Shown: positions 25,422 to 36,147 of the stretch, piece by piece | How positions within the stretch are numbered: the stretch's first letter is position 1 | Layout of the letters: each line of letters begins with the position of its first letter | From: Microbacterium oleivorans NBRC 103075 | GTDB lineage: Bacteria; Actinomycetota; Actinomycetes; Actinomycetales; Microbacteriaceae | DNA length: 64,000 nucleotides | Direction: 5' to 3' | NCBI RefSeq assembly: GCF_001552475.1 | Contig: NZ_BCRG01000001.1 | Coordinates: forward strand, 434,001-498,000 | Translations under genes and position numbers: made by a program | The notes under the pieces: model-generated | Seen by the model: only the letters and a program-made list of their open reading frames with translations | The model's database searches: none | What the model was told of the DNA's origin: nothing

Positions 25422-26000
25422 ATGAGAACCGACGAACTGTTTCTCGAAGCGGATGCCGCATTGCGCTCCGTCATCGATCGCATCGATCCGGCCGACCTGT
25501 CGAAGCAGGCGCCGCAGGAGTGGACGTCCACTCCTGACCCCACGTTCCGCGACATCGTGTTCGCGCACGCATACGACGAGGCCTGGGTCCCCGGCGTCCT
25601 CGCCGGGAAGTCGATCGCCGACGGCGACGAGTACCGGAACGCCGACTTGCTCGGCGACGACCCGATCGCGTCTTACGACCGGCTGAATGACACAGCGACG
25701 GCTGCGGTGCGAGAGGACAACGCGGCGACGACCTTCCGCTTCCAGTACGGCGACTACTCCGCCGAGGAGGGGTTCGCGCACCTGGCGACGTACCGTGCGT
25801 TCCAGGCGTGGCTGATCGCGAAACATCTCGGCATCCCGTTCCACATGTCGCCTGAGCTCATCGCGGGACTCAACGAGAACGTCGTCCCGCACGCCGATGA
25901 GTGGCGCCAATTCGGGGTGTTCCCGCCCGCGATCGAGCCGCTGGCGGATGCCGATGACGAGACTCGCCTGCTCTGCACCCTCGGGTTCTGGATCCCCTGA
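25422..26000 (+). CDS. DinB-like / mycothiol-maleylpyruvate-isomerase-type protein
   Basis: This 192-residue predicted four-helix-bundle protein has N-terminal features (ELFLEADAALRSVIDRIDPADLSKQAPQEWT, FRDIVFAHAYDEAWVPGVLAG) and a later GFAHLATYRAFQAWLIAKHLG that resemble the TIGR03086 / mycothiol-dependent family. Those proteins use a three-His metal site. Here I see His in IVFAHAYDE, AHLATY and AKHLG, so a metal site is possible. The function is unassigned. TACGGT lies exactly 6 nt before the ATG. It converges on the VOC gene 4 nt away. Confidence 0.7.
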   Translation: MRTDELFLEADAALRSVIDRIDPADLSKQAPQEWTSTPDPTFRDIVFAHAYDEAWVPGVLAGKSIADGDEYRNADLLGDDPIASYDRLNDTATAAVREDNAATTFRFQYGDYSAEEGFAHLATYRAFQAWLIAKHLGIPFHMSPELIAGLNENVVPHADEWRQFGVFPPAIEPLADADDETRLLCTLGFWIP

Positions 26001-26003
26001 CGC

Positions 26004-26375
26004 TCACCGCTCGTGCACGGCGAGCACGTTGCCGGCGGGATCACGGAACCACGCGATCGTCGGCCCGTGGCCGCGCATGATTCCCTTCGAGTCAGTGGGC
26101 ATGTCGTCGTAGATCGCGGTCTCGACGCCCTTGGCGTTGAGGTCGTTGACGGCGGCGTCGACGTCGTCGACCGGGAAGTTGAGGATGGTGAAGCTCGCGG
26201 GTTCGTGGTGCGGCTTGCCGTAGACGAGCACCGTGCCGCCTGACGCGAGGTTCAGGTGGAGGAAGCCGCTGTCGAGCGTCGACACGTCGAGACCGAGGGT
26301 GTCAGCGTAGAACGCTCGAGCCGCATCGAGGTCGTTGACCGCGAAACCGCTGTACGCGCCGTCGTTCTGGAACAT
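26004..26375 (-). CDS. VOC-family (glyoxalase/bleomycin-resistance fold) protein
   Basis: This 123-residue single-module vicinal-oxygen-chelate protein contains YSGFAVNDLDAARAFYADTLGLDVS at the N-terminus, FPVDDVDAAVNDLNAKGV in the centre and FRDPAGNVLAVHER at the C-terminus, where the final Glu/His region normally supplies a metal ligand. The substrate is unknown. The start at 26375 gives the usual length. The 208 nt upstream of it hold no recognisable gene. Confidence 0.85.
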   Translation of the reverse strand: MFQNDGAYSGFAVNDLDAARAFYADTLGLDVSTLDSGFLHLNLASGGTVLVYGKPHHEPASFTILNFPVDDVDAAVNDLNAKGVETAIYDDMPTDSKGIMRGHGPTIAWFRDPAGNVLAVHER

Positions 26376-26583
26376 GGCCGTCTCCTTCGTCCGGGGTGTG
26401 TGCGACCAGAGTCGCGCTCTCGGCGGCGGTTGTCCAGGGTCAGGCTCGGGGTCGCGCGGTCGTGGCGGGCTGCGATCCTGCACAGGGATCTGCGTTCGCG
26501 CGGAGACCTGCGCTCGAGCGGAGTCGGCGCGCTCCGAACGTCCTCGGGAGTGCGGATCCCCGCTCGGCGGCAGATGGCCCGGG

Positions 26584-27210
26584 TCAGGCATCCGGTGCGG
26601 AGTCGTTCGGTGAGGAGAAGACGGGGACGGATGCCGGTCGCTCCGACGCGACAGCGACGAGGGCCAGGATGCCCAGGCCCACAGTTCGGGTGAGGAAGCC
26701 GAGCATCCCGAGCGCCGAGGCGAGGCCGACCAGCTGGGCGGCGCTGGCCTGATCGGTCATGAGAGCCTGTCCGAGGGCGACGGACGCCACGGAAACGCCC
26801 AGTGCCACGGCGGGCGCCCATCTCCATCTGCGCGGCACGACATCCGCCCGCCCGATCTGCACGACGGCCACAAGGCTCAGAGCGAGCGGGACGAACGTCG
26901 TCACCTCCCACGGGATGAGAGGTGTGGGGTCGGTCGGATCCTGGAAGAGACCGACGATCCATAGCGCCAGGGGAGAGACCGCGACCAGTGCGAGGGTGAT
27001 GAGGCCCAGCGGGCGACGGGCGACGACGCTGTCGCGCACCGACGAACCGATTGCGAAGATGAGGACGGCGGCCGCCCACAGGACGTCGACCAGCAGTGCC
27101 AACGTGTCGGTCAACGATGAGCCCAGCGTCGCGCTGAGAAGGATGCCGGCCACGCCGGAACCGATCAGTCCGACGCCGCCGACGGTCCAGGTGAGTCTGC
27201 GTCCTCGCAT
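26584..27210 (-). CDS. Hypothetical membrane protein, ~6 TM segments
   Basis: This 208-residue protein has about six hydrophobic segments (GVGLIGSGVAGILLSATLG; LLVDVLWAAAVLIFAIG; LGLITLALVAVSPLALWIVGLF; FVPLALSLVAVVQIG; APAVALGVSVASVALG; GFLTRTVGLGILALVAVA). No conserved family is recognised. The start is well supported by TAGCGT at 27217-27222, 6 nt upstream of the ATG. The next gene upstream on the same strand ends 35 nt away. Confidence 0.75.
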   Translation of the reverse strand: MRGRRLTWTVGGVGLIGSGVAGILLSATLGSSLTDTLALLVDVLWAAAVLIFAIGSSVRDSVVARRPLGLITLALVAVSPLALWIVGLFQDPTDPTPLIPWEVTTFVPLALSLVAVVQIGRADVVPRRWRWAPAVALGVSVASVALGQALMTDQASAAQLVGLASALGMLGFLTRTVGLGILALVAVASERPASVPVFSSPNDSAPDA

Positions 27211-27244
27211 GACTGCACGCTACCGAGTCGGGCTGGTGGTGCCA

Positions 27245-27838
27245 TCACACCCCGGAGGGAGGTGAAAAGGTGAGCCATTCCTCGTCGACCCGGTATCCCA
27301 GGTGCTGGTTGGAACGGAGGATGACGCGGTTCTTCTCGGCGCCGCCGGTTCGGAAGACGTCGACGCCCTCGCGAACGAGACTCAGTATGGAAGCCGCCTT
27401 CACCGCCGTGCCGAGGCCCAACCCGCGCACGTCCGCAGCCGCGACCGTGAACTCGGTCTCGGCGGTCCGGTCGTCAACATCGACATAGGTGACCGCGAGA
27501 ACCCGGCAACCCCCGGCGACGACGCCGAAGCCACGCCTGGTGCGCGACATTCGAGCGGACGACTGCGTCAGCGGACGGTGCTGAGTGGCGACACCGCCGG
27601 GATAGTGGGCCAGTGTCGCCGCGTCGAGCAGGAGAACCGAATCGAGATCCGCGTCTCCGAGCTCACGGACGTCGCCGTGGCGCCGGCCTCGCTGAACTGC
27701 GCCGGAGAGCGCATCGACATCGACACCCGACGCCGTCAGCTGCGCGGCCCACGATCGTGAAACGACGACCCACCCTGCGGCCTCGAGCTCAGCGCATCGC
27801 GCATCGTCGGACTCCACGACGATCTGCCCCGGCTGCAT
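27245..27838 (-). CDS. GNAT-family N-acetyltransferase
   Basis: This 197-residue protein has a C-terminal GNAT core: VLAVTYVDVDDRTAETEFTVAAADVRGLGLGTAVKAASI (motif A, with RGLGLG as the CoA pyrophosphate loop) and GAEKNRVILRSNQHLGYRVDEE (motif B with the typical N-x-x-M/L...N-x-x-LG). The N-terminal ~85 residues may be a partial second GNAT lobe. The substrate is unknown. The ATG at 27838 has CACACT 6 nt upstream and faces the DUF222-HNH gene divergently. Confidence 0.8.
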   Translation of the reverse strand: MQPGQIVVESDDARCAELEAAGWVVVSRSWAAQLTASGVDVDALSGAVQRGRRHGDVRELGDADLDSVLLLDAATLAHYPGGVATQHRPLTQSSARMSRTRRGFGVVAGGCRVLAVTYVDVDDRTAETEFTVAAADVRGLGLGTAVKAASILSLVREGVDVFRTGGAEKNRVILRSNQHLGYRVDEEWLTFSPPSGV

Positions 27839-27951
27839 CCACCCAGTGTGGCCGAAAGCGCTGGTCGCCTCACTTCCCTCGCGCCCCGCGCACTCGTTGG
27901 CGGCGGCACCGCGCCAGGAGCGATGTCGGAAACCCCTCCTAGTCTGGGAGT

Positions 27952-29175
27952 ATGTCCAGCCCATCCCCGTATATCGACGAGGTCCCCGAGGGGATCCCGA
28001 CGACCCTGGACTGGGTTGTGATGAGCGCGGACATGGCGACCATTCACGCCGCGCAGCGGTACCGGTGCATCGTCGAACTGTGGGATGACGCGATCAAAGC
28101 CGCGAACCGGGATGACGGTGCGTCGGTCCTCGTGGAACGGTCCGTGCGCCTGGAAGTGGCGTCGGCGCTCCGGATCACCGAGCACGCCGCGGGACGGCTG
28201 ATGGGGGTCGGGCGGGCGCTCGTGTACCGGTACCCGCGGGTGTGGGAGGCGATGAGCCACGCGGACATCACCGACACGCAAGCGACGATCATCGTCGACG
28301 GACTCGACGAGCTTGAGATCGTCCGCGACGAACTGGTCGGCGAGGTGCTCGACCGGGCGGAGCACATGCCGACCGGACCGTTTCGACGCGCGTTGAAACG
28401 CATCGTGGATCGGGAACGGGAGGCGAGTCTCGCTGAACGTCACGCGGATGCCGTGACGCTCCGGCACGTGCGGGTCGAACCCGGTGTGGACGGGATGGCG
28501 TGGTTGACCGCGCACCTGCCCGCGGTGGAAGCGCACGCGATCCACGGCAGGCTCACCGCGATCGCGAAGACCCTCGACGGCGAACGCACGCTCGATCAGA
28601 AGCGTGCCGACGTGTTCGGTGACCTGCTCATCGACGGGGAGGCATCCTCGCTTCCCGACTCCGCGCGCGGGATCCGTCCGACCGTCGCCGTCACCGTCCC
28701 CGCGCTCACCCTCCTCTCCGGTGACGGCCTGGCCGCGCAGGTGGACGGTGTCGGCCCGATTCCTCTAGACCGTGCCCGCGAGTTGTGCGGGGCGGCATCC
28801 GGGTGGATGCGGGTGCTTACCCACCCCGACACCGGTGTGGTCCTCTCCGTCGGACGCGAGCAGTACCGACCACCCGCGGACCTCCGTCGCCTCGTCGCGT
28901 GGCGGGCGGCCCGGTGCATGGCACCCGGATGCGGGATCCCCGCCGACCGGTGCGACATTGACCACACCGTCGACTGGCACCACGGCGGACACACCGACGC
29001 CACGAAACTCGCACCGCTCTGCCGAGGGCATCACACCCTCAAACATCACACCGACTGGCAAGTCAGAGGCAGACCCGGCGGCGCGCTTGAATGGACCTCA
29101 CCCACAGGCAGGGTTTACCTCGTGCAGCCGGAGCGGCGGATCCCGCAGTTCACCACCGACCCACCGCCGTTCTAG
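27952..29175 (+). CDS. DUF222 domain HNH endonuclease-signature protein (13E12-like)
   Basis: This 407-residue protein has an N-terminal DUF222 region (residues ~20-300, e.g. LEVASALRITEHAAGRLMGVGRAL, VDGMAWLTAHLPAVEAHAI) and a C-terminal HNH module: RCMAPGCGIPADRCDIDHTVDWHHGGHTDATKLAPLCRGHHTLKH, with two Cys plus the D/H-H-H metal-binding residues intact. The family is multi-copy in actinobacteria and related to the mycobacterial 13E12 repeat, which hosts phage attachment sites; nuclease activity is inferred. TAGTCT lies 6 nt before the ATG. No mobile-element ends were seen. Confidence 0.88.
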   Translation: MSSPSPYIDEVPEGIPTTLDWVVMSADMATIHAAQRYRCIVELWDDAIKAANRDDGASVLVERSVRLEVASALRITEHAAGRLMGVGRALVYRYPRVWEAMSHADITDTQATIIVDGLDELEIVRDELVGEVLDRAEHMPTGPFRRALKRIVDREREASLAERHADAVTLRHVRVEPGVDGMAWLTAHLPAVEAHAIHGRLTAIAKTLDGERTLDQKRADVFGDLLIDGEASSLPDSARGIRPTVAVTVPALTLLSGDGLAAQVDGVGPIPLDRARELCGAASGWMRVLTHPDTGVVLSVGREQYRPPADLRRLVAWRAARCMAPGCGIPADRCDIDHTVDWHHGGHTDATKLAPLCRGHHTLKHHTDWQVRGRPGGALEWTSPTGRVYLVQPERRIPQFTTDPPPF

Positions 29176-29194
29176 GTTTCGGTACGTTGGCCCC

Positions 29195-29557
29195 ATGGGG
29201 AACGAGACCGAAGCGCGTAGGCGGGCTCTTTGGGCGAGGCAGGATCGGCAAATTAAAAGCCGCACCCCGCCGCGGCTCGACGACGGTCGGCGACTGATCC
29301 GCGTCTTCCCGGAGTACACCACCGATCTCCCGCTCTGGGAAAACTTCACCGATCACTACCTCGTCGAACGCGGGATGCTCCCTCTTTCCAGCGACCTCGA
29401 TGCCGCGCTCGCGGAGTGGAACGAGAAATGGTCGCCAACCCGCTCGTCCGAGGATCCTGAAGAGCAACGCTGGCTCGCGCAGGGACACGCCCTCGTCCGG
29501 CGTCTCCGCACGGAGCTTCACGGCATCGCCGAGATCCGGGCGGAGTTCGCCGACTGA
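29195..29557 (+). CDS. Hypothetical protein
   Basis: This 120-residue protein, rich in Arg/Glu/Asp, contains RRLIRVFPEYTTDLPLWENFTDHYLVERG and DLDAALAEWNEKWSP. No family is recognised with confidence. It looks like a cytosolic, mostly helical protein. The start is well supported by TACGTT at 29183-29188, 6 nt upstream of the ATG, so it has its own promoter, 19 nt after the HNH gene. Its stop is 3 nt from the convergent pgi stop. Confidence 0.72.
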   Translation: MGNETEARRRALWARQDRQIKSRTPPRLDDGRRLIRVFPEYTTDLPLWENFTDHYLVERGMLPLSSDLDAALAEWNEKWSPTRSSEDPEEQRWLAQGHALVRRLRTELHGIAEIRAEFAD

Positions 29558-29560
29558 GCC

Positions 29561-31239
<1,679 letters not shown>

Positions 31240-31243
<4 letters not shown>

Positions 31244-31950
31244 CCCTCAACGCTACTCACGTTCGCGCCCCTCCGCCCCCGCGTGTCAGACGCGGTCGCC
31301 GCGGGGACGATCCGCCCCTCCGCGAGGGTGACGACCTCGTCCACATCCCCGAGCTCGCCGAGGTCGTGCGTCACGACGACGACTGCCGCGCCACGGCCGG
31401 TTGCGACGCGCAGAGCGGATGCCGCGGCTCGCCGCGACACGTCATCGAGACCGCTCGTCGGCTCGTCGAGAAGGAGCAGATCGGCCTGCTGCGCAAGGGC
31501 CTGAGCGAGGAACGCCCGCTGGCGCTGACCTCCCGAGAGGGCGCCGAGCGGACGCGACGCGAACCGCGCCATCCCGACGGCATCGATCGCCTCGGCCACG
31601 ATTGCCCGGTCGCTGCGGCGCAACGGACGGAATGCGCCACGCTCCCGCCACCGGCCCATCGCGACGAGGTCGCTGACGGTCAACGGCAGCCGTGCGCTGT
31701 CGGCGGTGTGCTGCGGCACGAGCGCGACGGGGATCCCGGGGTCTCGTGTCGCGGACCCCGACGTGGGGGAGCGGAGCCCCGCGAGCACCGAGACGAGCGT
31801 CGATTTCCCCGACCCGTTCGCACCCACGACCGCGGTGAGGCGCCCCGCGCGCACGTCGAGGCTGACGCTGTCGAGCGCGCGGTGGCCCTCGACGTCGACA
31901 CGCACCTCCCGCAGGCGGACGACAGGCTCGGAGGCGGCGAAGTGAGGCAT
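31240..31950 (-). CDS. aztA: Zinc ABC transporter ATP-binding protein AztA
   Basis: This 236-residue ABC ATPase has Walker [10 protein letters not shown] (43-51), signature LSGGQ (138-142), Walker B LLLLDEP (158-164) and the H-loop in VVVVTHDL. It energises the AztB permease for zinc (possibly manganese) import. The gene is divergent from aztB across a Zur-like palindrome, which identifies it as part of the same regulon. The ATG at 31950 gives the normal length. Its last 4 bp overlap the start of pgi. Confidence 0.9.
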
Positions 31951-31967
31951 CCGACCAGTATTGCAAA

Positions 31968-31982
31968 TGAAAACCGTTATCA
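31968..31982. promoter_or_regulatory. Zur-like operator palindrome
   Basis: TGAAAAC-C-GTTATCA is a 7-1-7 palindrome with one mismatched pair, in the shape of actinobacterial Zur (FUR-family zinc repressor) boxes. It lies between divergent aztA and aztB, 17 nt from the aztA start and just upstream of TACAGT (31991-31996), the -10 candidate for aztB. Binding by Zur is inferred. Confidence 0.75.
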
Positions 31983-32004
31983 ATTACGTGTACAGTCGGG
32001 CACC

Positions 32005-32859
32005 GTGTCCGTGCTCCTCGACCCCTTCACCGTCGCCTTCGTCCAGCGCGCCCTCGTCGGCGGTGCGCTCGTCGCCGTCGTCTGCGCGGTCGTCGGCACG
32101 TGGGTCGTGCTCCGCGGCATGGCCTTCCTCGGCGAGGCGATGGCCCACGGGATGCTGCCCGGAATCGCCCTCGCGACCCTCACCGGGTTCCCGCCGGTCG
32201 CTGGGGCGGCCGTCAGCGCGGCGGCGATGTCGGTCGGCGTCGGCGCCCTCCAGCGGCGCGGCCGGCTCTCGGCCGACACCAGCATCGGCCTGCTCTTCGT
32301 CGCGAGTCTCTCGCTCGGCGTCATCGTCATCTCGGCCTCGCGCAGCTTCGCAACGGACGCCTCGGCCATCCTCTTCGGCGACATCCTGGCGATCGAGCAG
32401 GCCGACATCGTGCTCCTCGCGCTCGCCGTCGCTGCGACCCTGCTCGTCGCCGCCGCCGGGCATCGCTCGTTCGTCGCCCTCGCCGTCGACCCCCGCCAGG
32501 CGCAGTTGCTCGGCCTCCGCCCCCGACTCGCGCACATCCTGCTCGTCGGACTCGTGACGCTCGCCGTCGTCTCGGCGTATCAGGCGGTCGGGTCGCTCCT
32601 CGTCGTCGGGATGCTGCTCGGCCCCGCCGTCGCCGCGGGCGCCTGGACCCGGCGCATCGTCCCGACCATGGTCCTCGCCGCGCTCATCGGCGTGGTCGCC
32701 GTCGCTGCGGGGCTGCTCCTGTCCTGGCACCTCGGCACCGCCGCGGGAGCCACCGTCGCGTTCACGGCGATCTGCTCCGGAGCGGTGTCCACCGGCATCC
32801 GCGCGCTGACTCGCTCGACCCGCACCACCCGCTCCGCCCTCGACGAAAGGACCGCATGA
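32005..32859 (+). CDS. aztB: Zinc ABC transporter permease AztB
   Basis: This 284-residue ABC-3 family integral membrane protein has about 8 hydrophobic helices and the typical VLRGMAFLGEAMAHGMLPGIALA segment of ZnuB/TroC-type permeases (EAA-like loop). The GTG at 32005 lies 8 nt after TACAGT and overlaps no upstream gene. The stop overlaps the aztD ATG by 4 bp (ATGA), so the operon aztB-aztD-aztC is translationally coupled. Zinc is the expected substrate given the AztC and AztD partners. Confidence 0.9.
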   Translation: MSVLLDPFTVAFVQRALVGGALVAVVCAVVGTWVVLRGMAFLGEAMAHGMLPGIALATLTGFPPVAGAAVSAAAMSVGVGALQRRGRLSADTSIGLLFVASLSLGVIVISASRSFATDASAILFGDILAIEQADIVLLALAVAATLLVAAAGHRSFVALAVDPRQAQLLGLRPRLAHILLVGLVTLAVVSAYQAVGSLLVVGMLLGPAVAAGAWTRRIVPTMVLAALIGVVAVAAGLLLSWHLGTAAGATVAFTAICSGAVSTGIRALTRSTRTTRSALDERTA

Positions 32860-34049
32860 ACCGTCGCGTCCCGATCGCCCTCCTGCCCGCTCTCGCCCTG
32901 ATCCTCGCCGGGTGTCAGACCGCACCCGCACCCGCATCCGCTCCCGCGTCAGAGACAGACGACCACGGCGCCATCGCCGGTGCGACCGAGCTCGCCGAAC
33001 CCGCGCTGCACCTCACGAGCGTCACGCCGTCCGGCGCCGTTCGACACCTCGACCTGCTCGACGAGAAGAGCGAGACCCTCGGCGAGATCACCCCGCCCAC
33101 CTCGGTCGACACCGACGGACGCTTCCTCTACGCCGGTCACGACGGCGGTGTGGAGATCGTCGACAGCGGCGTCTGGACCTGGAATCACGTCGATCATTTC
33201 CACTACTACGAGGCGCCCGCCGCGATGCTCGGCGAGCTCGACGGCGAGGGCAGTCCGACGGTCGTCGCGAGCGACCTCGGCGCGGGCGTGCACTTCGACG
33301 GCGGCGAGGCGGTCCTCCTCGACCTCGACGCGCTGAAGGGCGGCCGCATCGTGGAGCGCTTCCGCCTCGACCTCCCCGCCGGGCCGGGCATGATCGTCCC
33401 GCTTCCGACGGGCGCCCTCGTGACGGATGCCGACGGCCTCCGCCACGTCGACGCGACCGGCGCACCGCAGGAGACCGTCCGCTGCGACGACCCCGCCGGA
33501 TCGATCGCGACGAACGTGGGCGTCGTCGTCGGGTGCGCCGACGGCGCTGTGCTGGCGGTGACGGATGCCGACGGCACGACACTCGAGCGGATCCCGTACC
33601 CCAACGGAACCACCGACCGCGCCGTCTCGTTCGCCGCGCGCGAAGGCCGGCCGACGGTCGCAGGTCTCACCGAGGGCAACGCCTTCTGGCTGCTCGACAC
33701 CCGCGAACGCACCTGGACGCGCCTCGACGCCGGTGAACCCCTGGCACGGGTTGCCGCAGTCGACGACGCCGACCAGCACGTCGTCGCGCTGACGCAGGCG
33801 GGAGAGCTGCTCGTGATCGACGGCGAGACGGGAAAGACGCTCGCCCGTACCGAGCCGCTCGTCGCGGCATCCCTCGCCGATCCCGCGCTCGCCGCCGGAG
33901 TGACGCTGCAGATCGACCCGAACCGCACCTACCTGAACGGACCCGCCGAGAACGTGATGTTCGAGATCGACCACGCCGACGACGCACGCATCGCGCGTAC
34001 CTTCGAGACGACCGACGCTCCCGCCTTCATCGCGGAGACGGGCCGATGA
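32856..34049 (+). CDS. aztD: AztD-like zinc metallochaperone lipoprotein (copy 1)
   Basis: This 397-residue exported protein has a lipobox LILAGC (Cys20), an Ala/Pro linker, then a predicted beta-propeller typical of AztD, the extracytoplasmic zinc chaperone that hands zinc to AztC. A striking histidine cluster WNHVDHFHYYEA (His111, 114, 116) is a candidate metal site, and further His occur in the linker (DDHGAI) and at AGHDGG. The stop overlaps aztC by 4 bp. Its neighbour aztD2 has the same architecture but lacks this cluster. Confidence 0.87.
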   Translation: MNRRVPIALLPALALILAGCQTAPAPASAPASETDDHGAIAGATELAEPALHLTSVTPSGAVRHLDLLDEKSETLGEITPPTSVDTDGRFLYAGHDGGVEIVDSGVWTWNHVDHFHYYEAPAAMLGELDGEGSPTVVASDLGAGVHFDGGEAVLLDLDALKGGRIVERFRLDLPAGPGMIVPLPTGALVTDADGLRHVDATGAPQETVRCDDPAGSIATNVGVVVGCADGAVLAVTDADGTTLERIPYPNGTTDRAVSFAAREGRPTVAGLTEGNAFWLLDTRERTWTRLDAGEPLARVAAVDDADQHVVALTQAGELLVIDGETGKTLARTEPLVAASLADPALAAGVTLQIDPNRTYLNGPAENVMFEIDHADDARIARTFETTDAPAFIAETGR

Positions 34050-34942
34050 AGCGTGCGCTCGCCGCAGTCGTGGTGGCCGCCATCGCTGCGCTCACGGGAT
34101 GCGCCGCCGTCGGCAGTGACCGGCCGACCGTCGTCGTCACGACAGACCTGCTCGGCGACATCACCGCGAACCTCGTGGGCGACGAGGTCGACGTCATCAC
34201 GCTCATGCCGCGCGGCAGTGATCCGCACTCATTCGAGTTGTCGGCGCGCGAGGCCGCGAGCATGCGAAGCGCCGACCTCCTCGTCTCGAACGGGCTCGGA
34301 CTCGAAGAGGGCGTGCAGAGTCATGTCGACGCCGCGGTCGCCGACGGGGCCCCCTCGTTCGTCGCCGGTGACCATATCGAGCCGCTCGACTACGCCGACT
34401 CGGATGCCGTCGACCCCCACTTCTGGACCGACCCCACGCAGACCGCGCGCGTCGTCGAGGCGCTCGCGCCGCAGTTGGCGCGCATCGACGGGGTCGAGGC
34501 ATCCGTCGTCGACACGGCGGCCGCGGCGTACCTCGGCGAACTCGACGAGTTGGATGCCGAGATGTCCGACACCCTCGGTGCGATCCCCGCGACGCACCGG
34601 GCGCTCGTCACGAACCACCACGTCTTCGGCTACCTCGCGCGGCGGTACGACGTGCGGATCCTCGGCGCGGCGATCCCCGGCGGGACGACGCTCGCCGCCC
34701 CCAGCGCCGCCGATCTGCAGGACCTCGTCGATGCGATCGACGAGGCCGGCGTCACGACGATCTTCGCCGACTCCTCGCAGCCCGACCGGCTCATGCAGGT
34801 GCTCGCCGACGAAGCCGGCCGCGACGTCGACGTCGTCTCGCTGTTCACCGAATCCCTCGCGCCCGAAGGGTCACCGGGCTCCACCTACCTCGACATGATG
34901 CGCCGCAACCTGCAGAGCATCGCTGACGGCCTCACCCCATGA
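34046..34942 (+). CDS. aztC: Zinc ABC transporter substrate-binding lipoprotein AztC
   Basis: This 298-residue cluster A-I (ZnuA-like) binding protein has a lipobox ALTGC (Cys19). The expected zinc ligands are all visible: His61 (SDPHSFE), His125 (DPHFWTD), His191 or 192 (TNHHVFGY) and Asp242 (FADSSQP). A His-rich flexible loop, common in ZnuA, is absent, in keeping with AztD-assisted loading. The gene overlaps aztD1 at its start (ATGA) and reaches the second aztD-like gene 23 nt downstream. Confidence 0.93.
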   Translation: MKRALAAVVVAAIAALTGCAAVGSDRPTVVVTTDLLGDITANLVGDEVDVITLMPRGSDPHSFELSAREAASMRSADLLVSNGLGLEEGVQSHVDAAVADGAPSFVAGDHIEPLDYADSDAVDPHFWTDPTQTARVVEALAPQLARIDGVEASVVDTAAAAYLGELDELDAEMSDTLGAIPATHRALVTNHHVFGYLARRYDVRILGAAIPGGTTLAAPSAADLQDLVDAIDEAGVTTIFADSSQPDRLMQVLADEAGRDVDVVSLFTESLAPEGSPGSTYLDMMRRNLQSIADGLTP

Positions 34943-34965
34943 GGCATTCCCTGGAAAGGAAACCC

Positions 34966-36138
34966 ATGAAGAAGACCCTGCAGTTCGGTGCCCTCGCCGG
35001 CGCCGCTGCCCTGCTCCTCGCGGGCTGCGCGTCCGCCGCGCAGCCCGCATCCGACCCCGCCGAAAGCGCGGCCGTCCCGGACGGCCCCCGCGTCGCCGTC
35101 GGGTACGAGGGGGGCGTGCTCGTCCTCGGTGGCGACGACTACGCGAACCTCGGCGAGTTCGACTCCGAGGACTTCATCCGCCTCAACGCCGCCGGCGACG
35201 GCCGACACGTGATGGTGACCACGTCGAAGGGCTTCCAGCTGCTCGACGCGCAGCAGCCAGAGCTCACCGACCTCGTCGTGCCCGCCGCCACCGCGGGGCA
35301 CGTCGTCTCGCACGGCGGCAAGACCGTCCTCTACGACGACGCGACGAGCGACACCACGATCTTCGACTCCGCCGAGCTTGCCAAGACGACGGACGCCCTG
35401 CCGAAGGCCGAGGTGATCCCGGGCGTCACGGCCCACCACGGCGTCTCCGTCGAGCTCGAGGACGGCACGCTCCTCACGACCGTCGGCAACGAGTCGGGAC
35501 GCACCGGCATCCGTGTCCTCGACGAGGACCGCAACGAGGTCGCGTCGAACGACGAGTGCCCCGGCGTGCACGGTGAGGGAACCGCCAAGGACGAGGCCGT
35601 GGTCTTCGGCTGCGAGAACGGCGCCCTCGTCGTGAAGGACGGCACGATTACGAAGCTCACGTCTCCCGACGAGTACGGCCGCATGGGCAACGCCTACGTG
35701 TCCGAGAACAGCCCGCTCGTGGTCATGGACTACAAGGACGACCCGGATGCCGAGGGCTACCTCCTCCGCAACATCTCCCTGATCGACACCGAGGCGAACA
35801 CGCTCGAGAAGGTCGCACTGCCCGACGGCGTCGAGTACACCTACCGCGGCGTCGGCCGCGGCCCGGACGCCGAAGCGGTCCTGATCGGGACCGACGGCAA
35901 GCTGCACTCGATCGACCCGGACACGGGTGAGATCATCTCGTCGCTGCCGGTCGTCGACCCGTGGGAGGGCCCGGCCGAGTGGCAGGACCCGCACCCGTCG
36001 ATCAAGGTCGCGGGCTCCTTCGCCTACGTCACCGACCCGGCCGACAGCGAGCTCGTCGTCGTCGATCTGACGAAGGGCGAGATCGCGAAGACCGTGAAGC
36101 TCGACCACATCCCGAACGAGATCGCCGCCGTCGGCTGA
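34966..36138 (+). CDS. AztD-like beta-propeller lipoprotein (copy 2)
   Basis: This 390-residue lipoprotein (lipobox LLLAGC, Cys21) has a predicted beta-propeller with repeated VVxGCENGALVV/TVGNESGRTGIRV-type blades like aztD1. The ATG at 34966 has a strong GGAAAGGA site; an alternative ATG at 34939 would overlap the aztC stop (ATGA). It lacks the HVDHFH cluster of copy 1 but keeps scattered His (TAHHGVSVE, ECPGVHGEG, DPHPS, LDHIPNE). It is probably a second zinc chaperone or a sensor variant. A 23-bp hairpin ends the operon. Confidence 0.82.
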   Translation: MKKTLQFGALAGAAALLLAGCASAAQPASDPAESAAVPDGPRVAVGYEGGVLVLGGDDYANLGEFDSEDFIRLNAAGDGRHVMVTTSKGFQLLDAQQPELTDLVVPAATAGHVVSHGGKTVLYDDATSDTTIFDSAELAKTTDALPKAEVIPGVTAHHGVSVELEDGTLLTTVGNESGRTGIRVLDEDRNEVASNDECPGVHGEGTAKDEAVVFGCENGALVVKDGTITKLTSPDEYGRMGNAYVSENSPLVVMDYKDDPDAEGYLLRNISLIDTEANTLEKVALPDGVEYTYRGVGRGPDAEAVLIGTDGKLHSIDPDTGEIISSLPVVDPWEGPAEWQDPHPSIKVAGSFAYVTDPADSELVVVDLTKGEIAKTVKLDHIPNEIAAVG

Positions 36139-36147
36139 CCTCAACGA

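Noticed and set aside
27952..29175. Insertion element or homing endonuclease at the HNH gene
   Set aside because: No flanking inverted or direct repeats, no transposase or intron features; it is an ordinary DUF222-HNH gene.
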